DNA from: Paraburkholderia fynbosensis
Lineage (GTDB): Bacteria; Pseudomonadota; Gammaproteobacteria; Burkholderiales; Burkholderiaceae
Length of the DNA stretch: 64,000 bases
NCBI RefSeq assembly: GCF_902859935.1
Contig: NZ_CADIKI010000017.1
Span: forward strand, 1 to 64,000
Reading direction: 5' to 3'
The notes under the pieces were generated by a model, which saw only the letters and a program-made list of their open reading frames with translations, was not told the origin of the DNA and did not search any database. Shown in pieces: positions 17,806-25,374 of the stretch (positions are counted from its first letter, which is position 1; each line of letters begins with the position of its first letter). The position numbers and the translations under genes are program-made.

Positions 17806-18495
17806 TCAGCGGCTTTGACCACGCCACGCGGAAATGACGCCGTGCTCGGCGGCGAAGCGAAACAGTTCGGCGTCACTGCGCAACGAAAGCTTGCGCATCG
17901 CCGTGCATTTCTGCGCGCTGATCGTCTTGACGCTGCGCCCCAGGCGCGCGGCGATTTCACTGACGGCGAATCCCGACGCGTACTGCACGAACACCTCGAG
18001 TTCACGACGCGATAACGCACTGCGAACGAGGTCGAGCCGCTGGGTCACCGTTGCTTCGGCAATCAGCGTGCGCACCGCCGGTCCGACATAACACTCGCGC
18101 GCGAGCGCCGTGACGACCGCCACGTGAATCAGATCGATCCGGTCGCGCTTGCTCACGAGTCCGTCGACCCCGAGCGCGATCACGCTCTGCAGCGCGGCCG
18201 CCTCGGTTTCCATGGTGAGGACGATGAGCGCGACATCGGGATAACGCGTTTTGAACTGCTTGACGACATCGAGCCCGCTACCGTCGATATTGCCCGGCAT
18301 GTAGAGATCCATCAGCACCAGGTCGCATGGGCCGCGATCGACTTGCAGGAAGAGTTCGGTGGCGTCGGCGGCGCGTCCGACGATTTGCATGTTCGGATAA
18401 GTGCGCACGAGATTTTCGATTGCCAGCAGAACCAGTGGATGGTCGTCCGCTATGATGGCTCGAACCGGTGCGCTCGCCTCAGCGGTGTCGTTCAT
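17806..18495 (-). CDS. RcsB-like response regulator, second of three
   Basis: A 229-residue response regulator with a complete receiver: D17-D18, phospho-acceptor D63 in LVLMDLYMPGNIDGSG, T94 and K116. The LuxR-type HTH shows LSRRELEVFVQYASGFAVSEIAARL and KTISAQKCTAMRKLSL, again RcsB-like. The receiver loop MPGNIDGSGL has the inserted residues typical of RcsB (MPGDKYGDG). It shares the C-terminal pattern FRFAAEHGVIS with the neighbouring regulators, pointing to old tandem duplication with strong divergence. Spacers of about 140 bases on both sides leave room for separate promoters. DNA targets are unknown. Confidence 0.9.
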   Translation of the reverse strand: MNDTAEASAPVRAIIADDHPLVLLAIENLVRTYPNMQIVGRAADATELFLQVDRGPCDLVLMDLYMPGNIDGSGLDVVKQFKTRYPDVALIVLTMETEAAALQSVIALGVDGLVSKRDRIDLIHVAVVTALARECYVGPAVRTLIAEATVTQRLDLVRSALSRRELEVFVQYASGFAVSEIAARLGRSVKTISAQKCTAMRKLSLRSDAELFRFAAEHGVISAWRGQSR

Positions 18496-18634
18496 CGTCT
18501 GCTGCTCCTCGGTATTTTGTATTTGTGCCGCTTTCTACGACGCAACCGGCTCGATCACCATATTTGAATATTTTTGCGCCGATAAACATAAGAGCGTTCC
18601 GAAATAACCTTAGTCAATTGGCCAGGGACAATGC

Positions 18635-19300
18635 TTAAATGTGCGAATCAATTTCAACAATGCCGCATGCGTACAGGCGCGAAAATAGACCCGGGTTGTT
18701 GGTGACGCCGAGCTTCGTCATCGCTGCGCGCTTTTGCCGGCTAACCGTACGGCGATGACAACCGAGCGCCTCCGCTATCTCGGCGATAGACTGCCCTCTG
18801 ACAAGCCGCTTGACGACCTCCGTCTGTCGCCATGACAGACGGACTGCCGGGAGCGACGTGCGCTCGTCGTTCTGCGGGCACGCGAGTGGGTCCGCGATAG
18901 AGCGGCCGAGGTAGCGCGCACCGTTTGCGCTGGCTTCGATCGCCTGCCAGAGCGTGTCCATCGACTCGGCTTTACCAAGCGCGCTCACCGCGTCGTCCGC
19001 CGCGACCGCGCGCAGGACCGAAGGGTCCGTCAGCGTCGTGACCACGACGACGCGCAACTGCGGCCAGTCGCGGCGAATCCGCCGCATCAGGGCGAGATCG
19101 TCTTCGGGGGCGCCGTCGGCGTCCGGCATGAAGAGGTCGGTCACGAGCACATCACAAGGGACGCGCTGCAGCAGTTCAATCAGCGCCCGAGGCGTGTGCG
19201 CCTCGCCGGCGATCGTGACGCCGGCCTGGGTTGCCAGCATCGCCCGGTAGCCGAGCAGCACGAACGGATGATCGTCTGCCAGAATGATTCGCAGATGCAC
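18635..19300 (-). CDS. RcsB-like response regulator, third of three (promoter-proximal)
   Basis: A 221-residue response regulator: D9-D10, phospho-acceptor D55 in VLVTDLFMPDADG, T88/T89 and K110 are present. The HTH (LSWRQTEVVKRLVRGQSIAEIAEAL, RRTVSRQKRAAMTKLGV) keeps the SxQK-x-x-AM-x-KLG signature of RcsB but has the most divergent recognition segment (CHRRTVSRQ). It is the first of the tandem trio in the direction of transcription. A 294-base AT-rich upstream region contains a 13-bp perfect inverted repeat (19375-19404) and an FNR-like sequence (19489-19502). The three paralogues differ enough that they probably bind different sites. Confidence 0.9.
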   Translation of the reverse strand: MHLRIILADDHPFVLLGYRAMLATQAGVTIAGEAHTPRALIELLQRVPCDVLVTDLFMPDADGAPEDDLALMRRIRRDWPQLRVVVVTTLTDPSVLRAVAADDAVSALGKAESMDTLWQAIEASANGARYLGRSIADPLACPQNDERTSLPAVRLSWRQTEVVKRLVRGQSIAEIAEALGCHRRTVSRQKRAAMTKLGVTNNPGLFSRLYACGIVEIDSHI

Positions 19301-19374
19301 GGGAATTTAGCTCGTTCGTTGTAGGAATGATTGGCTCGCGCGCCAGACACTCTGAGCGCACAGCGCGCTTTGAC

Positions 19375-19404
19375 TTAGCGCATGACGACGACGTCATGCG
19401 CTAA
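19375..19404. repeat. 13-bp perfect inverted repeat upstream of the regulator trio
   Basis: The arm TTAGCGCATGACG (19375-19387) and its exact complement CGTCATGCGCTAA (19392-19404) are separated by four bases. It lies 75-104 bases upstream of the start of the promoter-proximal response regulator, in AT-rich DNA. No T-run follows on either strand, so it is more likely a protein-binding site or leader hairpin than a terminator. It could also end transcription arriving from the MFS gene. Confidence 0.6.
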
Positions 19405-19594
19405 GGCGCCCATAAAATCATCACTAAAATTCCGCAAAAATCAGAGCATTCCGAATCATGTAAAAATAAATGGTCTATTTTTGTCCTTATGAAATAGATC
19501 AAAATTAATTATCCGGGCTGAATCAGTCCGGCATTGGCATATCGCTTTTTCTGTGCTTTTTCTGTGTTTGTTCTGTTAAAAGGCAACGGTTCGA

Positions 19595-21016
19595 CTACCG
19601 GATTGCATCGCAAGCCCCCGCCGCCGCCCTGGACCTCGGCATCGCGCGCGGGAAAACGGGCAACGCGAGCAGCGCGCACGCACTCGCCACCGCCCACACC
19701 ATCGGCCACGAACCCACGGACAATAGCGGCGGAATCCCGAGCGGCGTCAGAAAGAGTGTGAGAAACACGCAGGTGTTGCCGATCGCCAGCGCCGTGCCCG
19801 CGCGGTTCGTCCCAGCCAGCGTGGCGAGTTCCGTGAAGGCGACGCCGTGCCATGCCGACGCGCTTACGCCGCCCAGCACGACCATCAGCGCGAACAGCGT
19901 AGTGATCGCCGTGTGATGCGGGCCGGCGAGCCCCGTCGCCAGCGCCAGCGACGCGAACAGCATCGCGGTCAGCAAGCTGCACGCGCGCATGTAAGCCCGG
20001 CGATTGCCACGCCGATCGGTCCAACTGCCGCTCCAGACCCGCGCGATCGCTGCGCCCGTTTGCACGGCGGCCATCGTCACGCTGATCGCCAGCACGCCCG
20101 CGTGGCCGTAATCATGCAGAAACACGGTGCCGAACGTGACGACGGCGAGTTGCGGCACGCACAGCACGCCGGCGCCTAGCGCGACCCGCCAGATGCCGAC
20201 GTCGCGTAACGGCGAGACTTTCGCAGGGGCGTCGGCCGCCGCAGTCTTGCCGCGCCTCGCAGTGCCGACCGCGGGCATCGAGCCGTGCGCCCCCGAAGCG
20301 AGCGCACCTGCACCTGCACCATGCGCCTGCCGGGTCGGCCGAAGCAACCGGGGAGCGGGCCAGCCCTCCGCTGCCTCAGCGTGCGCACGCGGCGGCTCGT
20401 GCAGCCAGCGCCATGCGAACAGCGCCGTGACAGCACACGCGAGAGCCAGCACGGTATAAGCGCTCGCAAAACCGAATCGCGACGCGAGCGCCGGCAGCAT
20501 CAACGCGCCGATCCCTCCGCCCGCGGGCACGGCGGTCTGACGGATGCTCATCGCCAGCCCACGCTCGCCCTCGCGAAACCACGCCATCACCGCGCGGCCG
20601 CTCGATCCGTTGACGCTGCCGCCCAGCAGGCCGACCAGCAGCAGCCCGAGCGCGAGCATCGTCACGCTGGGCACATGGGCGCCGCTCGGCGCGACGAACA
20701 AGGCGAGGCCGGCGAGCGCGGCGGCGGTCGACAGCAGCCCGAGCAGCAGCACACGGCGGTCGCCCCAACGGTCGGTCAACAGGCCCCACGGCAACTCGCT
20801 GATCGCAATGCCGAGGCCGAGCATGCCGAGCACCAGTCCCAGTCCGTCATTGCCGAGGTGATAGCCCGAGCGCAGAAACACCGCGGTCGTCGGAATACCC
20901 GAAAACGCGGCGGAAAAGCTCGCGTTCGCGGCAAATCCGACCCCGAGCACCTTCCACCGGTGATTCGCGCCACGCTCGTGGGTCCCGCCTGCAACCGCAA
21001 TCGACCTGTTTCCCAT
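19595..21016 (-). CDS. MFS transporter
   Basis: A 473-residue inner-membrane protein with about 12 hydrophobic segments. The motif-A region reads GLLTDRWGDRRVLLLG in the first half and SGSWTDRRGNRRAYMRA in the repeat, as expected for the major facilitator superfamily. A long, poorly conserved hydrophilic loop of about 60 residues separates the two six-helix halves. The start at 21016 follows GGAGGGG and gives the expected short cytoplasmic N-terminus. It is transcribed divergently from a LysR regulator that begins 97 bases away, so it is probably its target. Substrate is not recognisable. Confidence 0.85.
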   Translation of the reverse strand: MGNRSIAVAGGTHERGANHRWKVLGVGFAANASFSAAFSGIPTTAVFLRSGYHLGNDGLGLVLGMLGLGIAISELPWGLLTDRWGDRRVLLLGLLSTAAALAGLALFVAPSGAHVPSVTMLALGLLLVGLLGGSVNGSSGRAVMAWFREGERGLAMSIRQTAVPAGGGIGALMLPALASRFGFASAYTVLALACAVTALFAWRWLHEPPRAHAEAAEGWPAPRLLRPTRQAHGAGAGALASGAHGSMPAVGTARRGKTAAADAPAKVSPLRDVGIWRVALGAGVLCVPQLAVVTFGTVFLHDYGHAGVLAISVTMAAVQTGAAIARVWSGSWTDRRGNRRAYMRACSLLTAMLFASLALATGLAGPHHTAITTLFALMVVLGGVSASAWHGVAFTELATLAGTNRAGTALAIGNTCVFLTLFLTPLGIPPLLSVGSWPMVWAVASACALLALPVFPRAMPRSRAAAGACDAIR

Positions 21017-21065
21017 GACACCCCTCCGCAATGATCTTTGGCGGTATCCTACGGCTGGGCTTTCC

Positions 21066-21110
21066 ATCGGAAAAGCCGGAAATTCAGATGTCTTCTATCG
21101 GATATACCGA
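21066..21110. promoter_or_regulatory. Paired LysR-type operator boxes
   Basis: Two related interrupted palindromes lie in the divergent spacer: ATCGG-AAAAG-CCGGA (21066-21080) and ATCGG-ATATA-CCGAA (21097-21111). Their starts are 31 bases apart, about three helical turns. Each has the short-arm, 5-base-centre form of LysR-type sites. Position between the regulator and the divergent MFS gene supports an autoregulatory/activating pair. Confidence 0.5.
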
Positions 21111-21113
21111 ATC

Positions 21114-22001
21114 ATGAGCCAACGCGGATTCGACCTCACCCAGTTGCGCACTTTCGTCGCCGTTGCGGAATCGGGCAGCGTTTCGGCGGGCGCGGAGCGT
21201 GTTTTCCTGTCGCAATCGTCGGTGAGCGAGCAGTTGAAAAAACTCGAGGAGCGCGCCGGCCAGCCACTGTTCCTGCGCAGCAAGCAGGGCGTGAGCGCTA
21301 CGCCCGCCGGCAGCCGCCTGCTCGATCATGCGAGACGCATCATCGCGATGAGCGAAGCGGCGTTCGAAGACCTGCAAGGCCGCTCGCTCGACGGCGAGCT
21401 GCGCATCGCGATCACGGACTACTACCGGCCGCACGACATTGCGCGCATTCTCAAAGCGTTCTCCGAACAGCATCCACGGCTGAAGCTGCACGTCACCGTG
21501 TTGCCGAGCGCCGTGATCGACAGCAAGGCCGATGACGACGCGTCGTTCGACATTGGCCTCTCGCTACGGCTCGTGACCGGCAACCCGCGCGCCGCCGGCC
21601 GGCGCAGCGGCGCGCCGAGCACCGTGGTGCGGCGCGAGAAACTGCTATGGGTGTGCGCCGCCGATGCCCAGCAACGGCCGGCCGCGCCGTATCAACTGGT
21701 ACTGCTGCCGTCGAGCTGCCAGTTGCAGCGTTTCGTCGTGAAGCTGCTCGACGAGCACAAGGTGCCGTATCTGATCTCGCATTCCGCGTCGGGCGTGGCG
21801 GGCTTGCAGCTGGCATTGAAGGCCGGGCTCGGCATTTCCTGTCTGAACGAATCGTCGATCGGCGGCGGTCTCCTGGCCTGTCCCACCAACGTCGGACTGC
21901 CTGCGTTGCCGGCCGTGGAGTTTCATCTGCTGCCCGGACGACTCGGCGAAAGCGAACTGGTCAGCAATGCACGCACGGCCTTGATGCGCCTGTTCGCGTG
22001 A
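21114..22001 (+). CDS. LysR-family transcriptional regulator
   Basis: A 295-residue LysR-type regulator. The N-terminal winged HTH is clear: FDLTQLRTFVAVAESGSVSAGAERVFLSQSSVSEQLKKLEERAG is the family signature spread over the first 50 residues. The C-terminal periplasmic-binding-protein-like co-inducer domain spans about residues 95-290. Start 21114 (MSQRGFDL) is the family N-terminus; upstream in-frame ATG 21015 would overlap the divergent MFS start and is unlikely. It probably controls the divergent MFS gene and itself through the two boxes in the 97-base spacer. The ligand is unknown. Confidence 0.92.
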   Translation: MSQRGFDLTQLRTFVAVAESGSVSAGAERVFLSQSSVSEQLKKLEERAGQPLFLRSKQGVSATPAGSRLLDHARRIIAMSEAAFEDLQGRSLDGELRIAITDYYRPHDIARILKAFSEQHPRLKLHVTVLPSAVIDSKADDDASFDIGLSLRLVTGNPRAAGRRSGAPSTVVRREKLLWVCAADAQQRPAAPYQLVLLPSSCQLQRFVVKLLDEHKVPYLISHSASGVAGLQLALKAGLGISCLNESSIGGGLLACPTNVGLPALPAVEFHLLPGRLGESELVSNARTALMRLFA

Positions 22002-22375
22002 CGGCGTCGATACGGATGCGTGCGCAATCCCATTTGAAAGCGTTTTAGCCGACGCCTATGATGGTTTGATATAGATCAATTCGAGGTTTTTTCGGCTATT
22101 GACGCGTCGGATAAATTCCTGCACCCTGCTACACGCTGCCTGACGTTTCAAACGTCCTTTCTCGCGGCCCGGAAACCGCAGTCCCGCCGCGCATTCAGCG
22201 CAGATTATCGTTTTCGCCAAACATTTGTATCGCCGTACAGCATCAACGCTTCGTCATCCGAATAAGTCCGTTTCGATTCGCCGTAATGCAGTCGTTATAA
22301 GAAAAAAAGCAAAACAACTGGCAGACCCGCGATGCGTCGTGCGTCAGATTCGCGCATGAATCCACGAACGAACGC
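22002..22375. other. Long leader/promoter region of the ba3 oxidase operon
   Basis: These 374 bases have no reading frame I would call. They contain a perfect FNR-type box at 22066-22079. About 30 bases further on lies an AT-rich element (GGATAAATT, around 22109-22117) that could be a -10 region. The rest is likely 5' untranslated leader of the oxidase operon. Confidence 0.5.
22066..22079. promoter_or_regulatory. FNR/ANR-type box
   Basis: TTGAT-ATAG-ATCAA matches the FNR consensus (TTGAT, four bases, ATCAA) at all ten defined positions. It is about 300-355 bases upstream of the first cytochrome gene, depending on the start used. Oxygen-responsive control of a high-affinity oxidase is the natural inference. 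Confidence 0.7.
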
Positions 22376-23137
22376 GTGACAAACAAATCGAGAAGCAGAA
22401 CGCTCCCAACGAGGCTTGGCGTGCATCGTAGAACTATCGGATCTTCGGTTCTGTTCGTGCTTCATGTCGTGTGGAGTGGCGCGGCGCTCGCGGCCACCGA
22501 TACGTCCAGCGCGATGCCTTCCGCGATGGCCGAGCGCATGCGCGCCTGCACCTCGTGTCACGGCGTGCAGGGCCAAGGCCGCAACAACGACTACTTTCCG
22601 CGCATCGCCGGCAAACCGGCCGACTATCTGTTCAATCAGTTGACCGCCTTTCGCGACGGCGGCCGCACTTATCCCCCGATGGGCTATCTGCTCGCCTTCC
22701 TGCCCGACGACTATCTGCGCCAGATCAGCCAGTACTTCGCCGATCTGCAACCGCCCTTTCCCGACGCCGATCACACCGACGTCTCGCCCAAGGTGCTCGC
22801 GGCCGGCGAACGACTGGTCATGCACGGCGACCCGGCGCGCGGCATACCGGCGTGCATCGCCTGCCACGGCGCGCGCATGACCGGCACGCAGCCGGGCATT
22901 CCCGGCCTGCTTGGCTTGCATGCGAGCTACATCGCCGGGCAGATGGGCACGTGGCGCTCGGGCTCGCGTCGAGCGCTCGCGCCGGACTGCATGCATTCGA
23001 TCGCGGTCAAGCTGAGCGATCGCGACATCACCGCGGTATCGAGCTGGCTGTCCCGCCAACCGCGGCCGGACGATCCGCGGCCCGCACCGGCGTCCGCTGA
23101 GCGGCTGCCTCTAGCATGCGGGAGCCAACCACAATGA
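22376..23137 (+). CDS. Dihaem c-type cytochrome (c4-like)
   Basis: A 253-residue exported cytochrome with two CXXCH haem-binding motifs, CTSCH (residues 58-62) and CIACH (160-164), in two cytochrome-c domains of cytochrome c4 character (RIAGKPADYLFNQLTAFRDG is typical). The hydrophobic stretch SSVLFVLHVVWSGAALAA is a signal peptide. The GTG at 22376 has no ribosome-binding site; an in-frame GTG at 22421, with GAGG upstream, would start right at the signal peptide and may be the true start. Its stop overlaps the next gene (ATGA at 23134). It probably passes electrons to the ba3 oxidase encoded downstream. Confidence 0.85.
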   Translation: MTNKSRSRTLPTRLGVHRRTIGSSVLFVLHVVWSGAALAATDTSSAMPSAMAERMRACTSCHGVQGQGRNNDYFPRIAGKPADYLFNQLTAFRDGGRTYPPMGYLLAFLPDDYLRQISQYFADLQPPFPDADHTDVSPKVLAAGERLVMHGDPARGIPACIACHGARMTGTQPGIPGLLGLHASYIAGQMGTWRSGSRRALAPDCMHSIAVKLSDRDITAVSSWLSRQPRPDDPRPAPASAERLPLACGSQPQ

Positions 23138-24597
23138 AGCCGATACTTTGTTCGCAGGGTTGGGGGCGGCTGCGGGATGCGGTTTTTGGTGGCGCTTCTG
23201 GCCGCGATTCCCGCGCCGTTTTGCGCGCCGTTGCCCGCGCTCCGACGCAAGCTCACCGCACGGCCTCGTCATTCACCTCGGGCACGCTAAGCGCCGCCCT
23301 CATCGCGACCGGCTGCGCCCTCTTCCTTCATGCCCTGCATGCGCCACTGATCTCCGAGGCGCGCGCCGCCGATACCGCGCCGGCCACCCCGACCGCCTCG
23401 CCATCGACCGCAGCGACGCACGGCGGCGCCCCCGATACACGCCCCGAGATCGTCCAACGCGGCGAATATCTGGCGCGCGCCGGCGACTGCATCGCCTGTC
23501 ACACCGCGCCGCGCGGCAAGCTGTTCGCCGGCGGCCTCGCGATGGAAACGCCGTTCGGCACGCTGTTTTCGCCGAACATCACACCGGATGCGCAATACGG
23601 CATCGGCACGTGGAGCGAGGAAGCGTTCTTCAAGATGATGCGCACCGGCCGCAAACCGGACGGCACGCTGATTTACCCCGCCATGCCGATCGCCCAGTAC
23701 ACGAAGGTCACGCGCGAAGACTCGGACGCGATCTTCGCGTTCCTGCGCACCGTCGAGCCGGTGCGCGAGCCCAACCGCAAGCACACGCTGCGCTTCCCGT
23801 TCAACAAGCGCGAACTGCTATACGGCTGGCGCACGCTGTATTTCCACGAGGGCGAGTTCAAGCCCGACCCGACCAAGTCGGTCGAATGGAATCGCGGCGC
23901 GTATCTGGTCGAAGGGCTCGGGCACTGTTCGATGTGCCACACCAAGATCAACATGCTCGGCGGTTCGTCGCAGCGCGATCAGTTCGCCGGTGGCCTGATT
24001 CCGGTGCAGAACTGGTACGCGCCGTCGCTGACATCGGACAAGGACGGCGGTCTCGGCGACTGGAGCATTCAGGACATCGTCGACCTGTTGCAGACCGGCG
24101 TCTCCGCGCGTGGCGCCGTGTACGGCCCGATGGCGGAAGTCACCTATCACAGCCTGCAGCATCTGTCGGATGAAGACGTCCGCGCGATGGCCGTGTATCT
24201 GAAGTCGCTGCCGGACAATCGCGGCCGCAAGACCGGCCCGTCCGCGCAAGCCGATCCCAAGACGTTCGCCCTCGGCAAACAGATCTACGCCGACAAGTGC
24301 GCGCTGTGCCACGGCGCCAACGGCGAAGGCCAGTTGCCGCACTATCCGCCGCTCGCTGGCAACCAGTCGATCGAAATGAATTCGGCGGTCAATCCGATCC
24401 GCATCGTGCTCAACGGCGGCTTCCCGCCAGGCACGAAGCGCAATCCGCAGCCATATGGCATGCCGCCGTTCGGTCAGGAACTCAACGACGTCGAAGCGGC
24501 GGCCGTCGTCACCTTTATCCGCACGGCATGGGGCAATCACGGCCAGCCGGTGACGGCCCGCGAGGTCAACGAATTGCGTAAGGCGCCGCTGCATTGA
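23134..24597 (+). CDS. Trihaem c-type cytochrome (alcohol-dehydrogenase cytochrome-subunit-like)
   Basis: A 487-residue protein with three cytochrome-c domains and CXXCH motifs CIACH (119-123), CSMCH (265-269) and CALCH (389-393). The arrangement resembles the membrane-associated cytochrome subunits of quinohaemoprotein alcohol and aldehyde dehydrogenases; GGLAMETPFGTLFSPNITPD is typical of that family. No dehydrogenase gene is nearby, so here it is probably an electron conduit to the oxidase. The N-terminus is odd: the hydrophobic export segment (about 50-78) is preceded by some 48 hydrophilic residues, so the annotated start may be too early or the segment acts as an internal anchor. It overlaps its neighbour as ATGA. 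Confidence 0.85.
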   Translation: MKPILCSQGWGRLRDAVFGGASGRDSRAVLRAVARAPTQAHRTASSFTSGTLSAALIATGCALFLHALHAPLISEARAADTAPATPTASPSTAATHGGAPDTRPEIVQRGEYLARAGDCIACHTAPRGKLFAGGLAMETPFGTLFSPNITPDAQYGIGTWSEEAFFKMMRTGRKPDGTLIYPAMPIAQYTKVTREDSDAIFAFLRTVEPVREPNRKHTLRFPFNKRELLYGWRTLYFHEGEFKPDPTKSVEWNRGAYLVEGLGHCSMCHTKINMLGGSSQRDQFAGGLIPVQNWYAPSLTSDKDGGLGDWSIQDIVDLLQTGVSARGAVYGPMAEVTYHSLQHLSDEDVRAMAVYLKSLPDNRGRKTGPSAQADPKTFALGKQIYADKCALCHGANGEGQLPHYPPLAGNQSIEMNSAVNPIRIVLNGGFPPGTKRNPQPYGMPPFGQELNDVEAAAVVTFIRTAWGNHGQPVTAREVNELRKAPLH

Positions 24598-24622
24598 GGC
24601 GCCGCACCGGAGAACCATCGAG

Positions 24623-24799
24623 ATGGAAGCGAACGACACCCACAGCGCGGCCCCGCCCACCGATGACGAAGTGGAGCGCGTCGTCGCGGCCGGTCCGCAT
24701 GGCGCGGTTGCGCTCGCCGGCGTCGCGACGCTGATCGTCATGGCGATCTGGTTCGGCTTCTACTTTTTCGCGTTCCTGCCGCGCGGCATCATTCACTGA
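24623..24799 (+). CDS. Small single-helix oxidase subunit (IIa-like)
   Basis: A 58-residue protein starting MEANDTHSAAPPTDDE and ending in one transmembrane helix (about residues 28-52, VALAGVATLIVMAIWFGFYF) with a short C-terminal tail. It sits 25 bases after the trihaem cytochrome gene and 2 bases before subunit II. Thermus ba3 oxidase has a comparable one-helix subunit IIa, and position plus topology support that role here. Sequence similarity to the Thermus protein cannot be judged by eye. Confidence 0.75.
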   Translation: MEANDTHSAAPPTDDEVERVVAAGPHGAVALAGVATLIVMAIWFGFYFFAFLPRGIIH

Positions 24800-24801
24800 C
24801 C

Positions 24802-25374
24802 ATGTCGACCGATTCCAACCCTCAACCGGAGAGCGGCCACGCGGTCGCGTTGCGCGCCGAGCGACGCTGGGCGATTTTCGCGGTCGGGCTGATCGTGCTG
24901 ATGCTGGCGGTGATCGTCTTTTCCGGCCTGCATTGGGCGATGATGCCGCCGTCGCGCGTCGAAACGATCGACCCGGCGCGCTTGCAACTGTCCGGCGAAT
25001 TCGTCGAAGACAATCTCGGCAGCGCGGTGCAGCCGGACGGCTCGGTGATCGTGCGCTTCATCGCGCAGCAGTACTCGTTCACGCCACAATGCCTGCTGGT
25101 ACCCGCCGACACGCCGATCACGATCCGCACCACCAGCGCCGACGTCTTGCACGGCCTGCTCGTCACCGACACCAACATCAACACGATGGTCGTGCCCGGC
25201 TACGTCGCCACGCTGAACACCCAGTTCGACCAGCCCGCCGATCACACCATGCCGTGCCACGAATTCTGCGGCTTCGGCCATCAAACCATGTGGGCGCATG
25301 TGAAAGTGATCGACAAAGCCGCCTTCTTCGAGCAGGCCCGACAATCACGGAGGCTGAGCTGTGTTTCACGCTAA
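24802..25374 (+). CDS. Cytochrome c oxidase subunit II, ba3-type (CuA)
   Basis: A 190-residue protein with one N-terminal transmembrane helix (about residues 23-45) and a periplasmic cupredoxin domain. The CuA ligands are all visible: the first histidine in DVLHGLLV, then CHEFCGFGHQTM, which supplies both cysteines, the bridging glutamate, the second histidine and the methionine. A single-helix subunit II is characteristic of ba3/B-type oxidases, unlike the two-helix subunit of aa3 enzymes. It accepts electrons from the c-type cytochromes and passes them to subunit I. The downstream subunit I gene overlaps its last 14 bases. Confidence 0.93.
   Translation: MSTDSNPQPESGHAVALRAERRWAIFAVGLIVLMLAVIVFSGLHWAMMPPSRVETIDPARLQLSGEFVEDNLGSAVQPDGSVIVRFIAQQYSFTPQCLLVPADTPITIRTTSADVLHGLLVTDTNINTMVVPGYVATLNTQFDQPADHTMPCHEFCGFGHQTMWAHVKVIDKAAFFEQARQSRRLSCVSR

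Noticed and set aside
19375..19404. Intrinsic terminator for the MFS gene
   Set aside because: The stem is strong but neither strand has a T-run immediately after it, so it was listed as an inverted repeat instead.
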